NCBI RefSeq assembly: GCF_006717145.1
Contig: NZ_VFQF01000001.1
Span: 806,001 to 870,000, forward strand
Source of the DNA: Humibacillus xanthopallidus
GTDB lineage: Bacteria > Actinomycetota > Actinomycetes > Actinomycetales > Dermatophilaceae
DNA: 64,000 nucleotides
Direction: 5' to 3'
Below are positions 8,562 to 17,074 of the stretch, piece by piece; the first letter of the stretch is position 1; the number at the start of each line of letters is the position of its first letter. The position numbers and the translations under genes were made by a program. A model generated the notes under the pieces. The model was not told the DNA's origin. It did no database searches and saw nothing but the letters and a program-made list of their open reading frames with translations.

Positions 8562-11500
8562 ATGACCGACGACCAGGACTACCCGGTCCCGCCCTGCTTC
8601 GACGACCCGGGCTCCGCGACCGAGCGCCTCACCGACATGTTCGTGAGGATGGGGCAGGCGCGGCGCATCGCGACCGGGCAGGTCCCTGCGGAGCGCGCGG
8701 TCTTCCGCAAGGTGCACGGTGTGGCCCATGGGCGCCTCGAGCGCCTCGACTCCGTGCCGCAGGAGTGGCGGGTCGGCTTCCTGGCGCACGACGGGCTCGA
8801 CGCCTGGGTGAGGTTCTCGAGTGACGCGAGCCCCACGACGGTCGACCTCGGCACGACCCTCGGCATCGGTGTGAAGCTCTTCGGCGTCCCCGGAGCGAAG
8901 GCGCTCGGCGAGGACGGTGACACCGCAGACCTCGTCCTGCAGAACCACGACGTCTTCTTCGTCGACGACGCGCAGGAGATGGTCGAGTTCACCTACGCAG
9001 GAGTCGTGCAGCAGGACTACCCGGGCTACCTCGCGGCGCATCCCGAGACGCAACGGATCCTCGACGACATGACGGAGCCGGAGAGCAGCGTGCTCACCGC
9101 GAGCTACTGGGGTGTGCTGCCCTTCGCCCTCGGCGGCGCGATCGTGAAGTACCGTCTGGCGCCCGAGGCAGAGCCGGTCAACATCCCGGACGACGACCCC
9201 GACTACCTTGCCACCGACCTCGCCCGCCGGCTGCGCGAGCGCGAGCACGCCCTCGTGCTGTCGGTGCAGGTGCGCACCGACCCCGACACGATGCCGCTGG
9301 ACCGGGCCACCGTGCGATGGCCGGAGGAAGCCAGCCCCTACGTGCCGGTCGCCCGCCTCATGCTCGACCGCCAGGACGTCGAGGCGCGCGGCCAGTGCGA
9401 CTACGGGCAGAGCCTCTCGTTCAACATCTGGCGGGTGCCCGCGGAGAACGCGCCCGTCGCCGAGTCCTCGATCGCCGCCGTCCGCAAGCAGGTGTATGCC
9501 GCGGGGGCAGCTCTGCGCCACACCGCCAACGGCCAGCCGCTGACCGACCCCACCGTGGCTCGCGCCACCGACGGGCCTCCTTCGACTGCCGACGACTGCA
9601 TCGTGCAGGCGGTCATCCACCCGGCCATCGGCGTCGCGCGGGTGGGCAACAGCCCCGACGAGTTCGTCATCGGCCCGGAGGTCGTCGACCCCGACCCGCT
9701 GCCGCCCGGCTCCTACCGCGACGCGGAGGGCCGGCTGAAGCGGCAGGCCGCCCGGTTCCGGATCTACGGGGTCAACGCGCTCGGGACGATCGTGCGAGAG
9801 CTCACCCCGGCGGATGACGGCGTCGAGCTGACGTGGCACGTCGAGCTCGCCAACACGAAGTCTTCCTGGTTCGGCTTCCAGCTCGCGCTCGACATCCCCG
9901 AGGCCAGCTCCGCACCGGCGACGACCCTGCGCAACCCGACGGTGAGCGACCGGTCCAGCCTCGAGATCCGTCCGGGGAGCCGGTCCGTTTCCGGCCGGGG
10001 CGAGGGTCCGGTGCCCTTCGACGGGGGCTCTTTCATGGGCACCCCGGTGCCGCTCGGCGACATCCGCACTGACGATGACGGTCGGCTCCTCGTCCTCGGC
10101 GGCTACGGGTGCTCGGCCTCGTACGACGGCAGTCGGGCGATCACCTTCGCCAACAACGAGGGCTGGCACGACGACGTCTCGGACGGGCCGGTCACGGCGA
10201 CGGTGACGCTGGACGGCCTTCCGCTCGAGGTGATCCCGTCGTGGGTCGTCGTGGCGCCTCCCAACTACGCGCCCCAGCGCACGTCGGTGCGCACCATGTG
10301 GGACCTCATGCGCGACGTGGCCATCCAGGCGGGCACCCTTGCCAGACCTGCGCGCCCGTCGTTCCGCGACGACATCCTGCCCCTCTTCGAGCGGCTCGCC
10401 GGACTCCAGTGGGTCAACGCCGGCTTCGCTGCCGGCTTCGGCTTCGACGGTGCCCTCGACCTCACGTCAGCGGACGCCCTGGCCCGGCTCGCCAGCCCCC
10501 TGCCGGCCCATCGCGAGGTGCGGCGGACCGTGGCGCGGTCGTTCCGCGACTTCGACGTCGACGGCATGTCGCCCAAGCCGTGGCCGTGGCTCTACGGCGA
10601 TGCCATGAACATCCCGCCCGTGCCGTCGCCGCGCCAGAACGCCGCGCTGACCGCGACCCAGATGTGGATGCTCGAGCAGTGGGCGGAGGGCTGCTTCGAG
10701 GCGGACCTCGACGTCGACGAGCTCGGCGGTCCCGGCGGTCCCGGCAGCGAGGGTGGGGTCACCCTGCCGCGCCGTGGGCCGCGGGTCGTCGACGACCTGC
10801 CGGTCGAGGAGCAGGGCGACATGCTCACGCGCGCCGCCCTCGAGTTCTGTCTTGCCGACGCCTTCCACCCGGGCTGCGAGATGACCTGGCCGGTGCGCAC
10901 GGCGACGATGTACCTCTCGCCCTTCCGCTTCGCGCACGCCGCCCCCGGCTGGGAGCCGCCGACGATGGGCGCCGTCCTCACCTCGGACTCGGTGACGATC
11001 CCGAACGGGCCCCTCTGCGCACAGGAGCCCGGCTCGATCACGCGCTGGATGGCGGTACCGTGGCAGACCGACACGGCGAGCTGCCGGTCCGGCTACTCGA
11101 CGGCCTACGACCCCTACGTGCCCACCTTCTGGCCGGCCCGCGTGCCCAACCAGGTGCTGACCCGCGAGAACTACGAAGTCGTCATGGACGAGTCCCGCAC
11201 CCCGGAGGAGCGAGCGGCAGCGTTCGCCAACCGGGCCGCGTGGATCGAGCCGCTCGGCGCCGACAGCTACACGAGCCAGATCAACAACATGGTTCGTGCC
11301 TTCGACCACCTCGGCGTCGTCGAGGTGCTGCCCGGGCCGGCCGACGGTGCCTTCCCGGCCGTCATCGAGGTGGAGGACAGCCACCGGCTCATCCCCGTCG
11401 AGTCGGGGGACGACGCCGCGGCCGTCGAGGCGCGCACCGACACGACGACCGGAACGACGACAGGAGCTCCTGCGCTCAGCTCGCTCGGCGCCAGCCACCG

Positions 11501-11579
11501 GGTCGGGCGCTCGGCTGCCGACGTCGACGTGTCGGGCATCGAGAAGGTGCGGCGTTTCCCGGGCGGCCTGCGGACCTGA
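8562..11579 (+). CDS. Catalase-like / LodA-type quinoprotein amino-acid oxidase fusion
   Basis: A 1005-residue two-module protein. Residues about 15-325 resemble the small catalase-like haem family: a VHG distal-histidine region near 51, a LVLQNHDVFFV stretch where catalases carry the distal Asn, SFNIW near 290, and an RxxxY (Arg308, Tyr312) where catalases have the haem-ligand motif. Residues about 345-960 match LodA/GoxA oxidases (N-terminal VIHPAIGVARVGNSP, later RWMAVPWQTDTASC). Cys772 and Trp834, 62 residues apart, are the likely precursors of the cysteine tryptophylquinone cofactor; Marinomonas LodA uses Cys516/Trp581, 65 apart. Such oxidases deaminate an amino acid and release H2O2 and ammonia. 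The LodB-like partner follows after nine bases. No signal peptide is seen. The module pairing and substrate are inferences. Confidence 0.8.
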   Translation: MTDDQDYPVPPCFDDPGSATERLTDMFVRMGQARRIATGQVPAERAVFRKVHGVAHGRLERLDSVPQEWRVGFLAHDGLDAWVRFSSDASPTTVDLGTTLGIGVKLFGVPGAKALGEDGDTADLVLQNHDVFFVDDAQEMVEFTYAGVVQQDYPGYLAAHPETQRILDDMTEPESSVLTASYWGVLPFALGGAIVKYRLAPEAEPVNIPDDDPDYLATDLARRLREREHALVLSVQVRTDPDTMPLDRATVRWPEEASPYVPVARLMLDRQDVEARGQCDYGQSLSFNIWRVPAENAPVAESSIAAVRKQVYAAGAALRHTANGQPLTDPTVARATDGPPSTADDCIVQAVIHPAIGVARVGNSPDEFVIGPEVVDPDPLPPGSYRDAEGRLKRQAARFRIYGVNALGTIVRELTPADDGVELTWHVELANTKSSWFGFQLALDIPEASSAPATTLRNPTVSDRSSLEIRPGSRSVSGRGEGPVPFDGGSFMGTPVPLGDIRTDDDGRLLVLGGYGCSASYDGSRAITFANNEGWHDDVSDGPVTATVTLDGLPLEVIPSWVVVAPPNYAPQRTSVRTMWDLMRDVAIQAGTLARPARPSFRDDILPLFERLAGLQWVNAGFAAGFGFDGALDLTSADALARLASPLPAHREVRRTVARSFRDFDVDGMSPKPWPWLYGDAMNIPPVPSPRQNAALTATQMWMLEQWAEGCFEADLDVDELGGPGGPGSEGGVTLPRRGPRVVDDLPVEEQGDMLTRAALEFCLADAFHPGCEMTWPVRTATMYLSPFRFAHAAPGWEPPTMGAVLTSDSVTIPNGPLCAQEPGSITRWMAVPWQTDTASCRSGYSTAYDPYVPTFWPARVPNQVLTRENYEVVMDESRTPEERAAAFANRAAWIEPLGADSYTSQINNMVRAFDHLGVVEVLPGPADGAFPAVIEVEDSHRLIPVESGDDAAAVEARTDTTTGTTTGAPALSSLGASHRVGRSAADVDVSGIEKVRRFPGGLRT

Positions 11580-11588
11580 CGTGATGTC

Positions 11589-12734
11589 ATGACCGTCCTC
11601 GAGGTCGACGTCGTGGTCGTCGGCGGTGGCCCGGCCGGCGCCTCATTGGCGACGTCACTGGCGACCCGGATGGCGACCCGGTCGGGCGCGACGCACCGGG
11701 TGCTCGTCATCGACCGTGGCACGCCGGGCCGGGAGCGAGGGCCGTCCCGTCCGGGGCTGGGGGAGACCCTGCCGGGAGCTGCTGCGCGTCTGCTGCGTGA
11801 GCTGGGCGTCTGGGACGGCTTCGTCGCGCAGGGCCATCCGCCATGCCATGCCCGGCTCAGCCGGTGGGGCAGTCCGGAGCTGCTCGTGCAGGACGCCCTG
11901 CGCGACCTCGACGGAGCCGGCTGGAGCATCGACCGCACGGCCTTCGACGACCTGCTGCTCGCTGGTGCCCGCTCCCGTGGTGCAGTGGTCCGTTCGGGTC
12001 GGGCGAGAGTCGTCGGGCACGACGAGGGCGCCTGGCGGCTGCACATCGGTACGCGCGGTGCGACGTCGCGGGAGGAGGTGCGCGCACGATTCCTCGTCGA
12101 CGCGACGGGTCGGGGCTCGAGGCTGCTCGGCCCGGTCGGACAGCGGCGCACGGTGGTCGACCGCCTCGTCTGCGTCTGGACGCTCCTGCCCCTGCGGCAT
12201 ACGGCCCAGGGGACCTCCTACGTCGAGAGCGCTGCCGACGGGTGGTGGTTCACCGCGCCCGTGCCGGGTGACGGGCGGCTGCTCGCCTTCCACACCGACC
12301 CCGAGGTCGTCGACGTCGCCGCGCTCCGAGGCGCCCTGGGACAGAGGGCTGCTGCCTCCGTCGGGATGTCCGAGCAGCTCCGCGACTCCCGCCTCGACGA
12401 GGGCACCACGGCGCGGGTCTGCGCTTCAGGCGCGAGCCGGATGGGCACCGTCGCCGGACCGGACTGGCTGGCGATCGGCGACGCCGCGATGTCCTTCGAC
12501 CCGCTGTCATCGCAAGGGCTCTTCCACGCGCTCTACACCGGGCTCACCTCGGCGGACGCGGTCGGGCGGGCCCTCGTGGGCGACGCAGGAGCGATCGCCG
12601 TCACTGCTCACTCCGTGGAACCGGTGTGGTCGGCCTACCGCGAGACGGCACGCCACATCTACGCCAGCGAGCTCCGCTGGGCGGACCAGCCCTTCTGGAG
12701 GGCCCGCCACCAGCGGATGTCCGTGGCCTGCTGA
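11589..12734 (+). CDS. LodB-like FAD-dependent maturation protein
   Basis: A 381-residue flavoprotein of the geranylgeranyl-reductase/tryptophan-halogenase-like superfamily. It has a dinucleotide-binding GGGPAGAS at residues 12-19, a central VDATGRGS and a C-terminal IGDAAMSFDPLSSQG FAD motif. LodB-type flavoproteins are required for cysteine tryptophylquinone formation in their partner LodA oxidases and are encoded beside them. The nine-base gap to the catalase-LodA gene supports that role here. It could instead be an unrelated monooxygenase, but the gene pair is diagnostic of lod-type loci. Confidence 0.8.
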   Translation: MTVLEVDVVVVGGGPAGASLATSLATRMATRSGATHRVLVIDRGTPGRERGPSRPGLGETLPGAAARLLRELGVWDGFVAQGHPPCHARLSRWGSPELLVQDALRDLDGAGWSIDRTAFDDLLLAGARSRGAVVRSGRARVVGHDEGAWRLHIGTRGATSREEVRARFLVDATGRGSRLLGPVGQRRTVVDRLVCVWTLLPLRHTAQGTSYVESAADGWWFTAPVPGDGRLLAFHTDPEVVDVAALRGALGQRAAASVGMSEQLRDSRLDEGTTARVCASGASRMGTVAGPDWLAIGDAAMSFDPLSSQGLFHALYTGLTSADAVGRALVGDAGAIAVTAHSVEPVWSAYRETARHIYASELRWADQPFWRARHQRMSVAC

Positions 12735-12890
12735 CGCCGTTGCGGATTCGGCTGGGATGGGCGGAAGGCGGCATTCGGGACCTTCGGCACTGATGCGCCC
12801 CCCGCATACCCGCTGTCATGGGAGGGCTAGGAACGCGGGCCCCGGCACCGTCGCGCGGCCCTGTGCGGGACAACACTGAGAGGACGCGAC

Positions 12891-13511
12891 ATGAAACGAG
12901 CAATGGCCGTCGTGGCCGCCACGGCACTGGGCCTGGTGGCCTTCACGGGGACCGCCGGGAGCGCGGGTGCGGCGGGCATACCCGTGACGCACGTCAGGTC
13001 GAACCTGGCCTTCGCCGACGCCGGCTGGTTCAAGGAGTCGGGTGACAAGTTCTGGGCGACCGGGGTGTCTGCGGTCAAGTCGCTGTGGGGGTCTGGGTCC
13101 GAACTGCACCTCTCGAAGACTTCCGGCACGATGGGTGGTGCTCGGACCGAAGTCAGCGCTGATGTGACGTCAGGGTTCACCTTCACGGTCGACGCGAAGC
13201 GTCTCGGGAGTGCCTCGGTCTCCGCGACCGACCTCCCCGCCATCCAGTGCACCTATGACGAGAACGGCGAGCAGGTCGGTGAGTGCACCGACACCACGGT
13301 CGATGTCAACGTCACGTGGTCCGGGCAGGGTGCGATCAGCCAGGGGTCCTACACCGAGCACGTGAGGACGGGAGGCTCGATGATGAGGCTGCACGTCCTC
13401 TGGACGAGCCGTGAAGCTGGCGCCTCGGGCTCCCTGAACGGCGCTCTCAGCGCGCACGATCTCGAGTCCGCCGGGCTGCGCACCGAGAAGCAGGTCAAGT
13501 CGGGCCGCTGA
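12891..13511 (+). CDS. Secreted protein of unknown function
   Basis: A 206-residue protein. It has a clear Sec signal peptide (basic MKR, hydrophobic residues about 4-20, likely cleavage after the Ala-rich stretch near residue 28), then a Ser/Thr/Gly-rich mature domain that looks mostly beta-stranded. Two cysteines near 120 and 128 could form a disulphide. A GAGAGGA ribosome site lies eight bases before ATG 12891. I do not recognise a family. It is followed on the same strand by two further membrane or exported proteins, so this 12.9-15.4 kb stretch is an envelope cluster of unknown role. Confidence 0.7.
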   Translation: MKRAMAVVAATALGLVAFTGTAGSAGAAGIPVTHVRSNLAFADAGWFKESGDKFWATGVSAVKSLWGSGSELHLSKTSGTMGGARTEVSADVTSGFTFTVDAKRLGSASVSATDLPAIQCTYDENGEQVGECTDTTVDVNVTWSGQGAISQGSYTEHVRTGGSMMRLHVLWTSREAGASGSLNGALSAHDLESAGLRTEKQVKSGR

Positions 13512-13580
13512 ACTCGGCACGACGGAGTGTGGGACGTTGGGCTCTGGTGCGGGAACCACCGTGGTGCGCAGGCTGGTCGC

Positions 13581-14306
13581 ATGAGTGAGACATCCGAATT
13601 GGCCCGGCCCCCAATGGCGCACGAGTCTGGAGTCACGGATCTGCGACGGGCGCGATGGCTGTTGGCCCTCACGCCCGTCGGCCTCGCAGCGGGCCTGCTC
13701 GGTGTCGGGGCCCTCGCCGCCGCGATGGGGGTGGGTGTTGTCAGCGTTGTGGCGGAGGGTGCTCCGGCGACGGCCCTCCAGACAGCGCTGCTGATCCTCG
13801 TCGGGGAGCTGCTGGTGCTCGCGCTGCCGCTTGCTTCCGGGCTGCTCGCTGTTCGTGCGAACCGTGCCGGTCAGCTCCACACGCGCTCGACCCTCGTTGC
13901 GGCCGCGGTGGTGGGCGCGCTCGTCGCGGTGCTGCCGGTGGCAGGCGTGCCGGGTGGCGCATCAGCTCCGTCTGATGACTCATGGCAGCGCGAGACCGTC
14001 TCTGTCGACCTGTCAGGACTGCCTCCGGGGGCCTACGAGCGGGGCCAGACGTGGCCCGAGACGCGAAGCAGCGGGGTCGTCATCGCCGTCCACACGCAGT
14101 GGACCACGAGTCGGCCGCCCAGACAGGCGTGCTCGGACTTCACCGAGGCATTGCGCACCCCGTACCCGGACACGGTACTGGGGCCGGTCGACGATCTGGG
14201 CTGCCTCGTCCGCGCCGATGGCGACCGCCTCGTGGTCGAGATCCACGGTGACCCAAGCGGATCCGGCGCCGTCGCCGATGTCGTGCAGCAGGCCATGCCT
14301 CGCTGA
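13581..14306 (+). CDS. Membrane protein of unknown function
   Basis: A 241-residue protein from ATG 13581; a longer frame exists but lacks a better start. A short polar N terminus is followed by three hydrophobic segments between residues about 25 and 130, then an extracytoplasmic C-terminal domain of about 110 residues. Its length and alternating pattern suggest a small globular alpha/beta domain, with two cysteines (in QACSDF and DLGCLV). No family recognised. The 70-base gap to the upstream secreted protein makes co-transcription possible. Confidence 0.65.
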   Translation: MSETSELARPPMAHESGVTDLRRARWLLALTPVGLAAGLLGVGALAAAMGVGVVSVVAEGAPATALQTALLILVGELLVLALPLASGLLAVRANRAGQLHTRSTLVAAAVVGALVAVLPVAGVPGGASAPSDDSWQRETVSVDLSGLPPGAYERGQTWPETRSSGVVIAVHTQWTTSRPPRQACSDFTEALRTPYPDTVLGPVDDLGCLVRADGDRLVVEIHGDPSGSGAVADVVQQAMPR

Positions 14307-14409
14307 TGGTGATGCACGGCTGGGGGACCAACGCCTCTACCTCGCCGGTGACGCGCACCCCTAACGTCGGTCTCGAGGCCCTGATGCAGGACGTCCGGAG
14401 GAGGCGGCG

Positions 14410-15351
14410 ATGACCACAGCATTGCGATCACGCGCAGGAGCGAGCACGTCGGCGGCGGTCCTGGCCATGGTGGTGGCTGGCCTGTCCGGCGGCCTGGGGG
14501 CCTGCAGCGGGGCCGACCCGTGGACGGGCTCCAGCGCGTCGAGCGCTCCGACGGCGTCAGTCTCAGCGACACCGTCCACCCCCTCGAGCTCGTCCAGCAC
14601 GCCGTCCAGTCCGTCGCCGACCTCGACCGTCGCGGGCGACGTCCTGGTGCCGTCCTCGGTGCTCGAGACCGCGCTGGTCACGAGGGCGCTGGGCAAGTAC
14701 TACACCGTCGAGTACTCCGACGCCGGCGAGTACCCGACGACGGGCGGCCTCACCATCTCGTCGATGGGCGAGTACGTTTCCGGCGACCGCGCGTGCGCCA
14801 CGATGTTCAACGCGCACACCTCCAGTCCGGAGTCGTTCGCCTACGTGTCGATGACGAACAAGTCGGCATGGTTCGAGGAGGTGGCTGAGTCGTACCCCAC
14901 CGTGGCCGACGCCCGGGACGTCATGGCCGAGAACGCCGCCCAGGCCAAGGCGTGCCGCACCTTCAAGATGCGCAGCGCCGACAACGACGTGGTGACCTTC
15001 AGGCACACCGTGACCGCGGCCAAGCACGGCGACGTCGACATGTTCCTGCACCACTTCAACGGCCAGACGAAGAAGTACCTCTACGAGTTCCACCTGTTCG
15101 AGGGACGCGTCCAGGGCGAGCTGATGAACATCCTCTGGGCGTCGACGAACTTCCGGGCCGACCCCAGCTCGACCGCCTTCACCCAGTTCCAGAAGGTGGT
15201 CAACCAGTACCGCAAGGACCACCCGCGCGGTGTCGGAGGTGACGCAGGCGAGGGCGGGGTCTCGCCGGTCACGGCCGTGCCGACCGGCAAGGTCCCCATT
15301 CCTCGTCACCCCTGGACAGGCGGCCTGGCGACAGCACGCGCTCCCCGCTGA
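14410..15351 (+). CDS. Putative lipoprotein of unknown function
   Basis: A 313-residue protein with a lipoprotein signal: a hydrophobic stretch ending in a lipobox LGAC, with the lipidated Cys at residue 32. A Ser/Thr/Pro-rich linker (about 38-75) would space the globular domain from the membrane. The C-terminal half has no recognised motif. A strong ribosome site GGAGGAGG lies just upstream of ATG 14410. It converges on the HTH-MurA gene with a 32-base spacer. Confidence 0.7.
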   Translation: MTTALRSRAGASTSAAVLAMVVAGLSGGLGACSGADPWTGSSASSAPTASVSATPSTPSSSSSTPSSPSPTSTVAGDVLVPSSVLETALVTRALGKYYTVEYSDAGEYPTTGGLTISSMGEYVSGDRACATMFNAHTSSPESFAYVSMTNKSAWFEEVAESYPTVADARDVMAENAAQAKACRTFKMRSADNDVVTFRHTVTAAKHGDVDMFLHHFNGQTKKYLYEFHLFEGRVQGELMNILWASTNFRADPSSTAFTQFQKVVNQYRKDHPRGVGGDAGEGGVSPVTAVPTGKVPIPRHPWTGGLATARAPR

Positions 15352-15383
15352 CGACGAGCATCAGAGGGTGCTCGCCGATCAGC

Positions 15384-16913
15384 TCAGATGTCGCGGAAGA
15401 CCTCGATCGTCGCGCCAAGGGCGTTGAGGCGCTCGGCGAGGTCCTCGTAGCCACGGTTGATGACATAGACGTTACGCAGCACCGACGTGCCCGGCGCGGC
15501 GAGCATCGCGAGCAGCACGACGACCCCTGGGCGCAGAGCGGGCGGGCACACGACCTCGGCGGCACGCCAGCGCGTCGGCCCCTCGACGATGACGCGGTGG
15601 GGGTCGAGCAGCTGCACCTTCGCGCCGACCTTCGTCAGCTCGGTGAGGTAGATCGCACGGTTCTCGTAGACCCAGTCGTGGATCATCGTGCTGCCCTCGG
15701 CGACCGCCCCGATGAGGGCGAAGAACGGCAGGTTGTCGATGTTGAGCCCGGGGAAGGGCATCGGGTGGATCTTGTCGGTCGGCGCGTGCAGCGGGCCGGG
15801 GATCGTCGTGATGTCGACGAGGCGCGTCTTGCCGTTGCCCGAGACGTACTCCTGCGTGAGGTTGTACTTCATCCCCATGCCGTCGAGGGTCGCGAGCTCG
15901 ATCTCGATGAACTCGATGGGCACGCGGCGGATCGTGATCGAGCTGTCGGTGACGACGGCGGCGGCGAGCAGGCTCATCGCCTCGATGGGGTCCTCGCTGG
16001 GGAAGTACTCGACGTCGACGTCGATGTCGGCCAGACCGTGGACCGTCAGCGTCGTCGTGCCGATGCCCTCGATGCGCACGCCGAGCTTCTCGAGGAAGAA
16101 GCAGAGGTCCTGCACCATGTAGTTGGGGCTGGCGTTGCGGATGACCGTGGTGCCGGCGTGACGAGCCGCGGCCATGAGGACGTTCTCGGTCACGGTGTCG
16201 CCGCGCTCGGTGAGGATGATGGCGCGCTCCGGGTTGACCGAGCGGTCCGATTTCGCCTCGTAGAAGCCGTGTGTCGCGGTCACCTCGAGCCCGAAGGCGC
16301 GCAGCGCCGACAGGTGGGGCTCGACGGTGCGGGTGCCGAGGTCGCAGCCACCGGCATACGGCAGCTGGAAGCTCTCGTGCGAGTGGAGCAGCGGGCCGAG
16401 GAACATGATGACCGTGCGGGTGCGGCGGGCGGCGGCCACGTCGATGTGCTCGAGGTCGAGCGTCTCGGGCGGGATGATCTCGAGGTCGCTCGTGCCGGGC
16501 AGCCAGCGGGTGCGCACGCCGATCGAGGCGAGCACCTCGAGGATGCGGTTGACCTCCTCGATGCGGGCGAGGCTGCGCAGCGTCGTGCGGCCGCGGTTGA
16601 GCAGCGAGGCGCAGAGCAGGGCGACGGCGGCGTTCTTGCTCGTCTTGACGTCGATCGAGCCGCTGAGCTTCTGGCCACCGACGATGCGCAGGTGCTGGGG
16701 GCCGGAGTGGCCGAGCGAGACGAACTCGGAGTCGAGGGCGTCGCCGATCTTGGCGAGCATGTCGAGGCTGAGGTTCTGCTTGCCCTGCTCGATGCGCGTC
16801 ACGGCGCCCTGGGAGGTGCCGAGCAGCTCGGCGAGCTCGCTCTGCGTCATCCCCTTGTGGCGTCGGGCGTCGCGGATGAGTCCGCCGATCCGGGTGAGAT
16901 AGGTCTGGGTCAC
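15384..16913 (-). CDS. XRE-family HTH fused to a MurA-type enolpyruvyl transferase
   Basis: A 509-residue fusion. Residues about 5-65 are an XRE/Cro helix-turn-helix (MTQSELAELLGTSQGAVTRIEQGK). Residues about 72-509 are an EPSP-synthase-fold enolpyruvyl transferase of the MurA family, which in its canonical form transfers enolpyruvate from PEP to UDP-GlcNAc at the first step of peptidoglycan synthesis. The invariant Lys-Asn pair is K93-N94, and the catalytic cysteine loop is present as AGGCDLGTR with Cys190. The enzyme half therefore looks competent, although the protein could also act as a metabolite-sensing repressor. The start is GTG 16913, just below an 18-bp palindrome that is a likely autoregulatory operator. 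Confidence 0.88.
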   Translation of the reverse strand: MTQTYLTRIGGLIRDARRHKGMTQSELAELLGTSQGAVTRIEQGKQNLSLDMLAKIGDALDSEFVSLGHSGPQHLRIVGGQKLSGSIDVKTSKNAAVALLCASLLNRGRTTLRSLARIEEVNRILEVLASIGVRTRWLPGTSDLEIIPPETLDLEHIDVAAARRTRTVIMFLGPLLHSHESFQLPYAGGCDLGTRTVEPHLSALRAFGLEVTATHGFYEAKSDRSVNPERAIILTERGDTVTENVLMAAARHAGTTVIRNASPNYMVQDLCFFLEKLGVRIEGIGTTTLTVHGLADIDVDVEYFPSEDPIEAMSLLAAAVVTDSSITIRRVPIEFIEIELATLDGMGMKYNLTQEYVSGNGKTRLVDITTIPGPLHAPTDKIHPMPFPGLNIDNLPFFALIGAVAEGSTMIHDWVYENRAIYLTELTKVGAKVQLLDPHRVIVEGPTRWRAAEVVCPPALRPGVVVLLAMLAAPGTSVLRNVYVINRGYEDLAERLNALGATIEVFRDI

Positions 16914-16924
16914 GCCGTCGAGAT

Positions 16925-16964
16925 TAACTCATATATGAGTTATGGCAAGTCGGCGGGGTGTCAA
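16925..16964 (-). promoter_or_regulatory. Palindromic operator/promoter of the HTH-MurA gene
   Basis: TAACTCATATATGAGTTA (16925-16942) is a perfect 18-bp palindrome and the most AT-rich short stretch in the neighbourhood. On the minus strand a consensus -35 TTGACA lies at 16964-16959, so the palindrome occupies the expected -10 region and ends 11 bases before the GTG start. An operator here would block RNA polymerase. The natural candidate binder is the HTH domain of the protein encoded just downstream. Confidence 0.7.
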
Positions 16965-17074
16965 ACCCATCCAAACGGGGTATGCCGCCCTCCCGCACCG
17001 GGGTGCCGCCAGGCTGACGCCCCGGGTGCCATCGCACCCGGGGCGGGCCCGTGGAGGGGTTGTGAGGGAGCCGC

